The notes beneath the pieces were generated by a model that was not told where the DNA came from, did no database searches, and saw nothing but the letters and a program-made list of their open reading frames with translations. Shown here in pieces: positions 24,957 to 33,839 of a DNA stretch of 64,000 nucleotides. Made by a program: the position numbers and the translations under genes. Location of the stretch: NCBI RefSeq assembly GCF_026626635.1, contig NZ_JAPNKA010000001.1, positions 4,960,001 through 5,024,000 of the forward strand, given 5' to 3'. Position 1 is the stretch's first letter. The number at the start of each line of letters is the position of its first letter. The stretch comes from Archangium lansingense (GTDB taxonomy: Bacteria; Myxococcota; Myxococcia; Myxococcales; Myxococcaceae).

Positions 24957-26774
24957 TCAGCGCCGCTCCGCAAAGGTGAGCTCAAAGGTGGTTCCCTCGG
25001 GACTGGAGGCTGCCACGCGGAGGTCTCCCCCGTGCAGCCGCAGAATTCGCCGGCACAGCGCCAGGCCGAGGCCGCTGCCGGGCACCTCCCGTCCCTGGCC
25101 GCGCAGCCGGTAGAACTCGCCGAAGATGCGCTCCCACTCGGCCTCGGGAATGCCCACGCCGTTGTCCGAGAAGCGCACCCGCCCATCCGCGAGCGACTCC
25201 ACGCGCAGGCACACGGGGTTGCGCGTGTTGTAGGCACATGCGTTGCGCGCCAGGTTCGCCAGCAGCAGCCTCATCAACTGCGGGTCCGCGAGCAGCTCGC
25301 GCTCTCCCACGTCGGCCGTCAGCTCCACCGGCACCCGCGCCCAGGCCTCCAGGTCCCTGCGCAGCGTGGCCACCAGCTCGTCCAGCCGCACCACGGACAG
25401 GTGCGGCACCCACCGGCCCTTGTCGATCCGATTGAAGGACAGCAGGTTCTCCACCAGGAATCCCAGCCCGTCCGCCTCGTGGATGATGCGCGCGGGGTAG
25501 TCCTTCGTCTCGGCCCCCTGCGCGAGCCGCCACTCGAGCGTCTCGGCGAGCAGCCGGATGGAGGCCAACGGGGTGCGCAGCTCGTGCGACACGGTGGCCA
25601 CGAAGTCGCTCTTGAGCTCCACGAAGCGGTACTTGCGGTGCTGGGCCACGAAGGAGAGCCCGGCGATGGTCAACGCCAGCGCCGCGCACAGCACCACCAT
25701 GCCTGTCTTCAACCGGTAGCGCTGCTCCAGGGCCTTCTCCTCCTCCTCCCACAGCGGCGTCTCCACCCCGAGGGGCAGGTTCGCCAGCGGCAGCACCTCC
25801 TCCGTTCCGAGCAGACTCACATGTCCCTCGGGGCCGAGCAGCCCGCGCTCGCGCATCTCCTGGGTGAGGATGTCCAGGAGGGCCGCGGGAGCCACGGCCA
25901 CGCCCCGGACATGGTCCTTGTCCTTCGGCTCCAGGTACCAGCCGGAGCGCACCAGCACCGGGCCGGGGAGCGAGCCGGGCAGGGGCAGGGGCGTGGCGGC
26001 CAGCTCCGCGGTGCGCGCCTCGAATTCGATCACCGGCGTCCCCGTCCGCCTGGACAGCTCCACCACGCGCTCGTGCAAGAAGTAGAAGTCGGCACGGGTG
26101 AAGCGCGAGCGCTTGAGGAGCAACAGCCGTTGCAGCCCCTCCATCCGGTGGCCCTGGCCGTCCTCCATTCCATGATGGAGCAGGGACTGCATGAGGAGAT
26201 GCTCCGGGGTTGCCCGCTCCGCGAGGGCTTCGAGCACCACCAGGAAGCTGGGCACGTCCCGCGTAGAAGCCAGCACGTATCGGACGCGGTGCTGGAGGTA
26301 GGCCACGAGTGCATCGGTGGTGCTTCGCACGTCCCGGCGCTCGAGTGCTCTCTCCAATGTGCCCATCAGGGCGAGCCGCTCCGTCCAGGGCTCGTCCTCC
26401 TCCTCGGGGACCTCCTTGCCCGCGCGCAGCCGCGTGTACCGGTCGCGGGCGGGGGAGTCCTCCGCCGGGTCATGGAGGGCCAGCCGCGGCAGAAGCTGCT
26501 CCCCGCGCTCGCGCAGGTAGAGACCCTGGGCAGGGGCGAGCGGGTCGGCCGCGGCGAGCTCCAGGGCGGGCCGTGCCTCCTCCAGCTTCTCCCTCAGCGT
26601 CTGGCGCAGGGAGACGAGGGCGTATTGCTCGAGGGCCTCGCGCCGGGAATGGAGCGAGGCCCGGGCATCCTCGCGCTCGGTGGCGAAGATGCGCTGGAGC
26701 TGCCACAGGCCCCACCCGAGCCCGGCGAGGCCGAGCACGAGCGCGGAGAGGGTGGGAAGCAGCCTGCGGAACAT
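24957..26774 (-). CDS. Membrane sensor histidine kinase
   Basis: 605 residues. TM1 at about 5-27 and TM2 at about 345-365 (TGMVVLCAALALTIAGLSFV) enclose a periplasmic sensor of about 315 residues with no recognised fold. The kinase core has the H-box FVATVSHELRTPLASIRLL, N-box LLLANLARNACAYN, G1 FSDNGVGIPE and G2 GSGLGLALC. There is no HAMP between TM2 and the H-box. It is coupled to the response regulator immediately downstream and starts 9 bases after the VWA-protein gene, which suggests the secreted VWA protein takes part in signal input. Confidence 0.92.
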   Translation of the reverse strand: MFRRLLPTLSALVLGLAGLGWGLWQLQRIFATEREDARASLHSRREALEQYALVSLRQTLREKLEEARPALELAAADPLAPAQGLYLRERGEQLLPRLALHDPAEDSPARDRYTRLRAGKEVPEEEDEPWTERLALMGTLERALERRDVRSTTDALVAYLQHRVRYVLASTRDVPSFLVVLEALAERATPEHLLMQSLLHHGMEDGQGHRMEGLQRLLLLKRSRFTRADFYFLHERVVELSRRTGTPVIEFEARTAELAATPLPLPGSLPGPVLVRSGWYLEPKDKDHVRGVAVAPAALLDILTQEMRERGLLGPEGHVSLLGTEEVLPLANLPLGVETPLWEEEEKALEQRYRLKTGMVVLCAALALTIAGLSFVAQHRKYRFVELKSDFVATVSHELRTPLASIRLLAETLEWRLAQGAETKDYPARIIHEADGLGFLVENLLSFNRIDKGRWVPHLSVVRLDELVATLRRDLEAWARVPVELTADVGERELLADPQLMRLLLANLARNACAYNTRNPVCLRVESLADGRVRFSDNGVGIPEAEWERIFGEFYRLRGQGREVPGSGLGLALCRRILRLHGGDLRVAASSPEGTTFELTFAERR

Positions 26775-26783
26775 GGGGGCTCT

Positions 26784-28733
26784 TTACTTGATGACCGGGA
26801 CGCGGTCGAAGTCCATGGAGACCACCGGCGTGAGCTGCTCGAAGCGATCCGTGCGCCGGTCGAGTCCCTGGGCCTTGCGGATGAGTGCGCCGAGCTCCTT
26901 CACATCCGGCCGGTCGCGCAAGGGCTCGTCGAGCGCCTCCCACAGGGCGTGGAGCTGCTCCCAGGAGAGCGTGCGAATCCAGTAGGAGCCGCGCAGCTTC
27001 TCGGCGAAGGCGGCCGCCACATAGGACAGGCGCGTGGGGGGCGCGGTGCGGCCATAGGCCGGCCGCAGGACGCTGGAGGGCAACTGCTTCTCCAGCTCCC
27101 GGGAGTCGCCCCCCTCCGGCTCCTTGTACCGGATGCGCAGGGCGGCGAAGGTGTCGGTGGGCTCGCGCAGCTTCACCTCGTAGATGGCGGTGACGCTATG
27201 GCCCGCGCCCACCTCGCCCGCGTCCACCCGGTCATCGGCGAACTGCTCCTTGGTGAGCATCCGGTTCTCGTAGCCCACCAGCCGGTAGCGAGCCACGGCC
27301 TTGCGGTCGAACTCGAGCTGGAGCTTCACGTCCTTGGCCACCACCTGGAGGGTGCCGGTGAGGTTCTGCACGAAGATGCGGCGCGCCTCTTCCAGCTGGT
27401 CCACGTACGCGTAGTTGCCTTCGCCCACCTGGGCCAGCCGCTCCATCAGCACGTCATTGTAGTTGCCCATGCCGAAGCCGATGGTGGTCAGGGTGATGCC
27501 CTTCGCGGCCTGCGCACGCACCCGCTCCCAGATACCGTCTGCGTCGGTGATGCCGTTGTTGGCGACCCCGTCCGAGCACAGGATGACGCGGTTGATGCCA
27601 CCCTTGAGGACGTGCTCCGAGGCGATCGAATAACCCAGCTCGATGCCCGCCTGGGCGTTGGTGGAGCCGTCGGAGTAGAACTCGTCGATGGCCTCCATCA
27701 GCTTGTGCTTCTCGGCGGCGCTCGTGGGACCGATCACCAGGTGCGCGGTGGAGCCGTAGACGGCGATGGACACCCGGTCACGCTCGTCGAGCTCGTTCAC
27801 CAGCAGCCGCAGCGCCTGCTTCACCAGCCCGAGCCGGTTCTCGATGTTCATGGAGCCGGACACGTCGATGACGAAGACGAGGTGGGTGGGCTTGCGCTGC
27901 TGGCGGCTCACCTCGCGCGCCTTCAGCCCGATGTGCACCACGTGGTAGCCCTTGCGGTTGGGCGAGGGGAAGCCCTCCACGTGCACGCTGAAGGGGGACT
28001 CCGGGTCGCTCCGGTAGCCGTAGTCAAAGCTGTTGACGAACTCCTCCACCCGCACCGCCTGCTCGTCGGGCATCGCCCCCCGCTCCAGGTATCCGCGCGC
28101 CAGTGCATAGGACGCCCGGTCCACGTCCACGGAGAAGGTGGAGAAGCGCTCCTCCTCGGTATCGATGGTCGGATTCACCCCGTAGCTCTTGAAGTACATG
28201 TCCGAGAAGGGCTGCTGGGGCAGCGACGTGGTGCGCTCGGTGGGTGGAGCCGCCGGGGAGGCGCTGGTGGAGGGCGGGGTACTGGGAGGCGGAGGCGGGT
28301 TGGAGTTCCTGCGGCCTCCGAAGAAGTCGCTGATGCCCCTCCCGATGGCGCCGAAGTCGAGCAGCGGTGGACTGCCGCCCGTCACCACGATCTCCTCGGA
28401 GAAGCTTTCGGGCAGGAGTTCCACGTTCACGCGGATGGTGCGATCCAGGGGCAGCTTGATGTCCGCGCGCGCGAATGGGCGGTACATCTCCCTGTAGAAC
28501 CGCAGGGTGTAGACGCCCGGTGGAAGCTGGGGGATGCGGTAGTTGCCCTGCGCGTCCGTCACGGCGACCTGCTCGCCCTGGAGGTTGGGGGAGTTCGCGG
28601 TGACCACCACGTCCGGGATGGGCTTCTTCGTTTCGGCGGAGGAGACCGTGCCGATGATGACGCTATCGGCCAGGGCCGGCGCGGAGAGCAGCAGCAGGAC
28701 ACAGCAGAGGGCACTTCTCAGGACGTGCTTCAT
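26784..28733 (-). CDS. Secreted VWA-domain protein (YfbK-like) with carboxypeptidase-regulatory domain
   Basis: 649 residues. Signal peptide MKHVLRSALCCVLLLLSAPA. A carboxypeptidase-regulatory-like/TonB-plug-type beta domain lies at about 25-105 (GTVSSAETKKPIPDVVVTAN, GNYRIPQLPPGVYTLRF) and ends in a short TonB-box-like EEIVVTGG. A Pro-rich linker follows (NPPPPPSTPP). Next is the YfbK-type N-region (DTEEERFSTFSVDVDRASYA), a VWA domain near residues 285-460 with MIDAS DVSGSMN, and the C-terminal DUF3520-like part. ATG 28733 chosen for the signal peptide; a much longer open frame upstream has no homology. First gene of an operon with a histidine kinase and response regulator. The VWA domain probably binds a protein partner via a metal ion. 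Confidence 0.88.
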   Translation of the reverse strand: MKHVLRSALCCVLLLLSAPALADSVIIGTVSSAETKKPIPDVVVTANSPNLQGEQVAVTDAQGNYRIPQLPPGVYTLRFYREMYRPFARADIKLPLDRTIRVNVELLPESFSEEIVVTGGSPPLLDFGAIGRGISDFFGGRRNSNPPPPPSTPPSTSASPAAPPTERTTSLPQQPFSDMYFKSYGVNPTIDTEEERFSTFSVDVDRASYALARGYLERGAMPDEQAVRVEEFVNSFDYGYRSDPESPFSVHVEGFPSPNRKGYHVVHIGLKAREVSRQQRKPTHLVFVIDVSGSMNIENRLGLVKQALRLLVNELDERDRVSIAVYGSTAHLVIGPTSAAEKHKLMEAIDEFYSDGSTNAQAGIELGYSIASEHVLKGGINRVILCSDGVANNGITDADGIWERVRAQAAKGITLTTIGFGMGNYNDVLMERLAQVGEGNYAYVDQLEEARRIFVQNLTGTLQVVAKDVKLQLEFDRKAVARYRLVGYENRMLTKEQFADDRVDAGEVGAGHSVTAIYEVKLREPTDTFAALRIRYKEPEGGDSRELEKQLPSSVLRPAYGRTAPPTRLSYVAAAFAEKLRGSYWIRTLSWEQLHALWEALDEPLRDRPDVKELGALIRKAQGLDRRTDRFEQLTPVVSMDFDRVPVIK

Positions 28734-28778
28734 CGTCGGGGCCACCTCGGACAACGGGAGACGCAACCCATCATCCAG

Positions 28779-28806
28779 ATGCGGCCCGCATGGTGCCTCA
28801 TGCGGG
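28779..28806. promoter_or_regulatory. Palindrome plus half site upstream of the ABC export operon
   Basis: ATGCGG-C-CCGCAT (28779-28791) is a perfect inverted repeat, and a further ATGCGG half site begins at 28800, 21 bp (two helical turns) on. It lies about 180 bp before a sigma-54-type promoter, a usual distance for an NtrC-class activator site. It could instead serve the divergent VWA operon. Confidence 0.35.
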
Positions 28807-28969
28807 GCTCCGCTCTTCATCATCGTTTCATCACGCGGGCCCGGCCGGACGGTGAGGGTGCTCCCGCGGTGTTCGTTCCTGGGACGGCGCTTTCCACAAC
28901 CGGGCAGCCCCCCTAGGGAGCCCCCCGGTCGTCCGAATGATTTCAAGGGCTTGTGAGCGCGCCGGGTCC

Positions 28970-28985
28970 TGGCACGACCTTCGCT
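28970..28985 (+). promoter_or_regulatory. Sigma-54-type (-24/-12) promoter
   Basis: TGGCACGACCTTCGCT matches the consensus TGGCACG-N4-TTGC(A/T) at all fixed positions but one, with GG and GC at the required 10-base distance. It points toward the adaptor gene. Expected transcription would begin at about 28996, leaving almost no leader before the GTG at 28999, so either the message is nearly leaderless or the true start codon differs. The operon carries its own sigma-54 activator gene, which supports the call. Confidence 0.55.
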
Positions 28986-28998
28986 CAAGGGCCCGGAC

Positions 28999-30239
28999 GT
29001 GGACATTCCCAAGAAACCCAAGTCCCGTCGCAAGCCCTGGGTCCTCGCGGGCCTCGGCGCACTCGTGCTCATTGGAGTGACGATGGGCCTGTCCCGGCTC
29101 CGGGCCGCCGCGCCCTCGGTGGAGCGCGGCACCGTGTGGCTCGACACGGTGAAGCGCGGGCCGATGATCCGCCAGGTCAAGGGCGCGGGCACGCTGGTTC
29201 CCGAGCACATCCGCTGGCTCACCGCCGACACCGCGGGCCGCGTCGAGCGCATCCACGTCCGGCCCGGTACACCCGTGGAACCGGGGACGCTGCTGCTCGA
29301 GCTGTCCAACCCGGACGTCCAACTCCAGGCCCTGGAGGCCGAGCGCCAGCTCGCCAGTGCGGAGGCCGAGCTCATCTCCCTGCGCACCAACCTGGAGACG
29401 CAGCGCATCTCCCAGGCGGCCACCATCGCCACCCTGGAGACCGAGGCCACCAACGCCGAGAGCCAGGCTCAGGCCACCGTGGCGCTGATGGATCGCTCCT
29501 TCGTGCCGAAGCTGGAGGTCCAGCAGGTGAAGGGCAAGGCGGGCGAGATGACCACGCGGCTGAACCTGGAGCGCCAGCGCCTCGCGGTGCTCCAGTCGAG
29601 CACGGGCGAGCAGCTCGCGGCGCAGCGGGGGCAGATCGAGCGGCTGAAGGCGGTGGCGCGCTTCCGGCGGACGCAGGTGGAGTCCATGCAGGTGAAGGCG
29701 GGGGAGGGTGGAGTGCTGTCGGAGCTGCCGCTGGAGCTGGGGCAATGGGTGACGCCGGGCACCGTACTGGCCAAGGTGGTGAAGCCCGAGCGGCTGAAGG
29801 CGGAGCTGCGCATCGCGGAGACGCAGGCTCGGGACATCCAGGTGGGCCAGCGCGCCGAGGTGGACACGCGCAACGGGGTGGTGGAGGGCGTGGTGGCGCG
29901 CATCGCCCCGGCGGCCAGTCAGGGCACGGTGCGCGTGGAGGTGTCGCTCACGGGTGAGCTGCCCAAGGGCGCGCGGCCGGATCTCACCGTGGAGGGCACG
30001 GTGGAGCTGGAGCGGCTGGGCCAGGTGCTCTCCATGGGCCGGCCCGCGGGCGCTCAGCCCAACGCCACGGTGTCGCTCTTCAAGCTGGTGCCGGGCAGTG
30101 ACGAGGCGGTGCGAGTTCCGGTGCAGCTCGGCCGGGGCTCAGTGAATTCCATCGAGGTCGTTCAGGGCCTCGCCGAGGGAGACCAGGTGGTGCTCTCGGA
30201 CATGACCGCATGGGACGCGGTGGAGCGAGTGAGGCTGCG

Positions 30240-30243
<4 letters not shown>
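28999..30243 (+). CDS. ABC-exporter periplasmic adaptor (HlyD/MacA-like)
   Basis: 414 residues. N-terminal membrane anchor (PWVLAGLGALVLIGVTMGLS, about 13-33), then the barrel-sandwich half motif (VERIHVRPGTPVEPGTLLLE), a long coiled-coil hairpin (about 105-235, many Gln/Glu/Ala) and a second lipoyl half (GGVLSELPLELGQWVTPGTV) with a C-terminal beta-barrel and membrane-proximal part (QGLAEGDQVVLSDM). The GTG start at 28999 is assigned because it precedes the anchor. It overlaps the next gene by 4 bases (ATGA). With the ATPase and the ADOP permease it likely forms a MacAB-like export system, cargo unknown. Confidence 0.88.
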
Positions 30244-30992
<749 letters not shown>

Positions 30993-31031
30993 GCCGCGGT
31001 GCCCCCCGAAGTCCCTCCCCGGGAACCCCTT

Positions 31032-33455
31032 ATGGAAACCTTCCTCCAGGACGCTCGCTTCGCGCTGCGGCTGCTCCGCAAGAGCCCGGCCTTCACGGTG
31101 GCTGCGGTGCTCACGCTGGCGCTCGGTATCGGTGCCAACACCGCCATCTTCAGCGTGGTGAATGGCGTGCTGCTGCGGCCTCTGCCGTTCCAAGATCCGG
31201 AGAAGCTCGTCTTCATCTGGGAGGGCACTCCCACCTTCCCGGAGATGAGCGTCAGCCTTCCCAACTTCCAGGACTGGAGGGAGCGCCAGAAGAGCTTCAC
31301 GGACCTGGCCGGCTTCCGATCCGGGGGGTATGACCTCACCGGGGTGGACATCCCCGAGCGTGTCACCGCCCGGCTGGTGAGCGCCTCACTGTTTCCGATG
31401 CTGGGGGTGCAGCCCGCGCTGGGGCGCAACTTCCTTCCCGAGGAGGACACGCGCGGGGGACCGCCCGTGGCCCTGCTCAACCATGGCTTCTGGGTGCGGC
31501 GCTTCGGCCAGGACCCGGGCATCGTCGGCAAGACCCTGACCCTCAACGGCGTGCCCCACACCGTGGTGGGGGTGCTGCCGGCCGGCTTCCGCTTCTCCTC
31601 GGAGCGGGACATCTGGGTGCCCCTGTCCCGCTCGGACGCCCAGTTCTTCGAGCAGCGGGGCAGCCACCCGGGGCTCTACGTGCTGGGGCGGCTCAAGCCC
31701 GGGGTGACGGTGGATCAGGCCCGGGCAGACCTCGAGGGCATCGGCCGCGCGCTGCAGGAGGCCTATCCGAGCTCCAACGGCAAGGTGCTGCCGCGGGCCC
31801 AGCTCCTCCACGAGAACCTGGTGGAGGACCTGCGTCCGAGCCTGCTGGCCCTCATGGCCGCGGTGGGCTTCGTGCTGCTGATCGCCGCCATCAACGTGGT
31901 GAACCTGCTGCTCGCCCGGAGCACGGCGCGCCAGCGCGAGCTGGTCATCCGCGCCTCGCTCGGGGCCGGGCGGGGCCGGTTGATCCGCCAGATGCTGGTG
32001 GAGTCCGCGTTGTTGTCGCTGGTGGGTGGCGGGCTCGGACTGGTGCTCGCGCTGTGGGGCGTGGACCTGCTCGCGGCCTCACGGCCGGCCAGCATCCCCG
32101 AGGCCACGAGCTTCTCGGTGGATGGGTGGGTGCTCGGCTTCACCCTGGCGCTGTCGCTCGGAGTGGGAGTGCTGCTCGGCATCTTCCCGGCGCTCCGGGC
32201 CAGCCAGGTGTCGCTGGTGGAGACGCTCAAGGACACGGGGGTCGGGGCCTCGCGGTTCCGGGGGCGCGCGCGCGATGCGCTCGTGGTGGCCGAGGTGGCG
32301 TTGGCCCTGATGCTGCTGGTGGGGGCAGGGCTGCTGGCGCGGACGTTCGTGCAGATCAGCCGCGTGGATCTGGGCATCCGGCCCGAGGGGCTGCTGACCC
32401 TGCGCATGTCCGCGCCGGAGAGCCGCTTCCCCGGAGCGGACGCGCTGCGGACCTTTCCCGAGCAGGTGCTCGAGCGGCTGCAGTCGCTGCCCGGCGTGCG
32501 CGCGGCGACGTATTCCAACGGGATGCCCGTGGTCGGTTTCTCCGAGACGAGTTTCAGGATCGTGGGTCAGCCGGAGCCTGCTCCGGGAGATGCGCCGCTG
32601 GCGGCCTACTTCATCACCGCCTCCAACTACTTCGAGGCCATGGGCACGCCGATCCTCGAGGGACGCGGGTTCCAGTCGGGTGATCGCAAGGGGAGCCCCC
32701 AGGTGGTGGTGGTGGACGAGGCGCTGGCCCGGCGTTTCTTCCCCGGCCGCAGCGCGGTGGGCGAGCGGATCAGCTTCGGTGGCGATCAGGTCTTCGAGAT
32801 CGTCGGGGTGGCGAAGCACACCGCGGCCTATGGCCCCGGAGAGAAGGAGCCAGCGCCCTTCCAGTTCTACGTTCCCTATCAGCAGCTCCCGGACAACATC
32901 CTCCCGCTCGTCGGACGCTCGCTGACGGTGGCCGTCCGCGGTGATGGGCGCGCGGATGCGCTGGTGCCCCTGGTGCGGCAGGAGTTCAAGTCGATCGATC
33001 CGGATCAGGCCCTGGCCGCGGTGGAGTCCATGGACTCGCAGGTGGAGGGAGCGCTGGAGCAGCGCCAGTTCGTCCTCGGGCTGGTGGTCCTGTTCGCCGC
33101 GCTGGCCCTGGTGCTCGCGAGCATCGGCATCTACAGCGTCATGTCGTACACGGTGGCGCTGCGGACGCGCGAGATGGGCATCCGCATGGCGCTCGGGGCC
33201 CGGCAGATGGACGTCGTACGCCTGGTGGTGGGCTACGGCGTGCGCCTGGCGGGGATTGGCGTGCTCCTGGGCGCGGTGGCCGCGGGCATTCTCACCCGGC
33301 TGCTCGGTAGTCTGCTGCAAGGGGTGGAGGCGACGGATCCGCTGACGTTCGGCGCGACGGCGGTGGTGCTCGCCGGGGTGGCCGTGCTCGCGAGCTGGGT
33401 GCCGGCGCAACGCGCGGTGCAGGTCGACCCCGCTCAGACGCTTCGCGCCGATTGA
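31032..33455 (+). CDS. ADOP-type ABC permease (duplicated MacB_PCD/FtsX)
   Basis: 807 residues, the usual size of acidobacterial duplicated orphan permeases. It begins METFLQDARFALRLLRKSPA, then FTVAAVLTLALGIGANTAIF and SVVNGVLLRPLPF, the ADOP hallmark. The first MacB periplasmic domain (about 45-250) is followed by a FtsX block with RQRELVIRASLGAGRGRLIRQ, then TM segments. The second copy starts near DALVVAEVALALMLLVGAGL and ends with the FtsX block RTREMGIRMALGARQMDVVR. Four-plus-four transmembrane helices are visible. ATG 31032 gives the standard start; a GTG at 30999 is possible. Together with the ATPase and adaptor upstream it should export peptides, lipids or antibiotics. Confidence 0.92.
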   Translation: METFLQDARFALRLLRKSPAFTVAAVLTLALGIGANTAIFSVVNGVLLRPLPFQDPEKLVFIWEGTPTFPEMSVSLPNFQDWRERQKSFTDLAGFRSGGYDLTGVDIPERVTARLVSASLFPMLGVQPALGRNFLPEEDTRGGPPVALLNHGFWVRRFGQDPGIVGKTLTLNGVPHTVVGVLPAGFRFSSERDIWVPLSRSDAQFFEQRGSHPGLYVLGRLKPGVTVDQARADLEGIGRALQEAYPSSNGKVLPRAQLLHENLVEDLRPSLLALMAAVGFVLLIAAINVVNLLLARSTARQRELVIRASLGAGRGRLIRQMLVESALLSLVGGGLGLVLALWGVDLLAASRPASIPEATSFSVDGWVLGFTLALSLGVGVLLGIFPALRASQVSLVETLKDTGVGASRFRGRARDALVVAEVALALMLLVGAGLLARTFVQISRVDLGIRPEGLLTLRMSAPESRFPGADALRTFPEQVLERLQSLPGVRAATYSNGMPVVGFSETSFRIVGQPEPAPGDAPLAAYFITASNYFEAMGTPILEGRGFQSGDRKGSPQVVVVDEALARRFFPGRSAVGERISFGGDQVFEIVGVAKHTAAYGPGEKEPAPFQFYVPYQQLPDNILPLVGRSLTVAVRGDGRADALVPLVRQEFKSIDPDQALAAVESMDSQVEGALEQRQFVLGLVVLFAALALVLASIGIYSVMSYTVALRTREMGIRMALGARQMDVVRLVVGYGVRLAGIGVLLGAVAAGILTRLLGSLLQGVEATDPLTFGATAVVLAGVAVLASWVPAQRAVQVDPAQTLRAD

Positions 33456-33473
33456 GCTGGAGCAACGAACACC

Positions 33474-33700
33474 ATGCCCGAACCCCTCATCTCCCTTCGC
33501 GACGTCGAGAAGTCCTATCCCCTGCCGGGAGGCCGGACGTGGGTGTTGCGACGCATCGAGCTGGACATCCAGCCCGGTGAGTTCGTCACGCTGAGGGGCC
33601 CCTCCGGCGCGGGCAAGTCCACGCTGCTGTCCATCCTGGGCATGCTCGACGCCGAGTGGCAGGGCCAGTACTTCCTGGATGGCCAGGCGGTGCACTCGCG
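33474..33700 (+). pseudogene. N-terminal remnant of a second ABC ATPase, fused in frame to the NtrC gene region
   Basis: About 75 codons from ATG 33474 encode a normal ABC ATPase start: LISLRDVEKSYPLPGGRTWV, then GPSGAGKSTLLSILGMLD (Walker A) and QYFLDGQAVH. Homology stops at about 33700. The Q-loop, signature and Walker B are missing. The frame nevertheless stays open through about 45 low-complexity codons and runs into the response-regulator gene without a stop. It could therefore yield a 589-residue fusion, but the far better interpretation is a deletion that removed the rest of the ATPase and the promoter-side flank of the regulator gene. Confidence 0.7.
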
Positions 33701-33839
33701 AGCCCTTCAGGAGGGAGGGTCTGCACCTGCCCGCTCCCTCACTTTCCCTCCCAGACCGGGGCCGCGCGCGCGCCGGACCACTCCGTTTTCCCTCCTGCCC
33801 GCTGCTTCTGGCAGAGTCTCTTCCTCCCAGGTATCCGCC

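Noticed and set aside
24222..28916. A 1564-codon open frame on the plus strand opposite the VWA/kinase/regulator operon
   Set aside because: It is antisense to three well-supported genes, is full of His/Gln/Leu/Glu repeats typical of reverse-strand reading of G+C-rich codons, and shows no domain.
33811..33826. TGGCAGAGTCTCTTCC as a second sigma-54 promoter before the NtrC gene
   Set aside because: The -12 GC is missing at the required distance; only the GG element matches.
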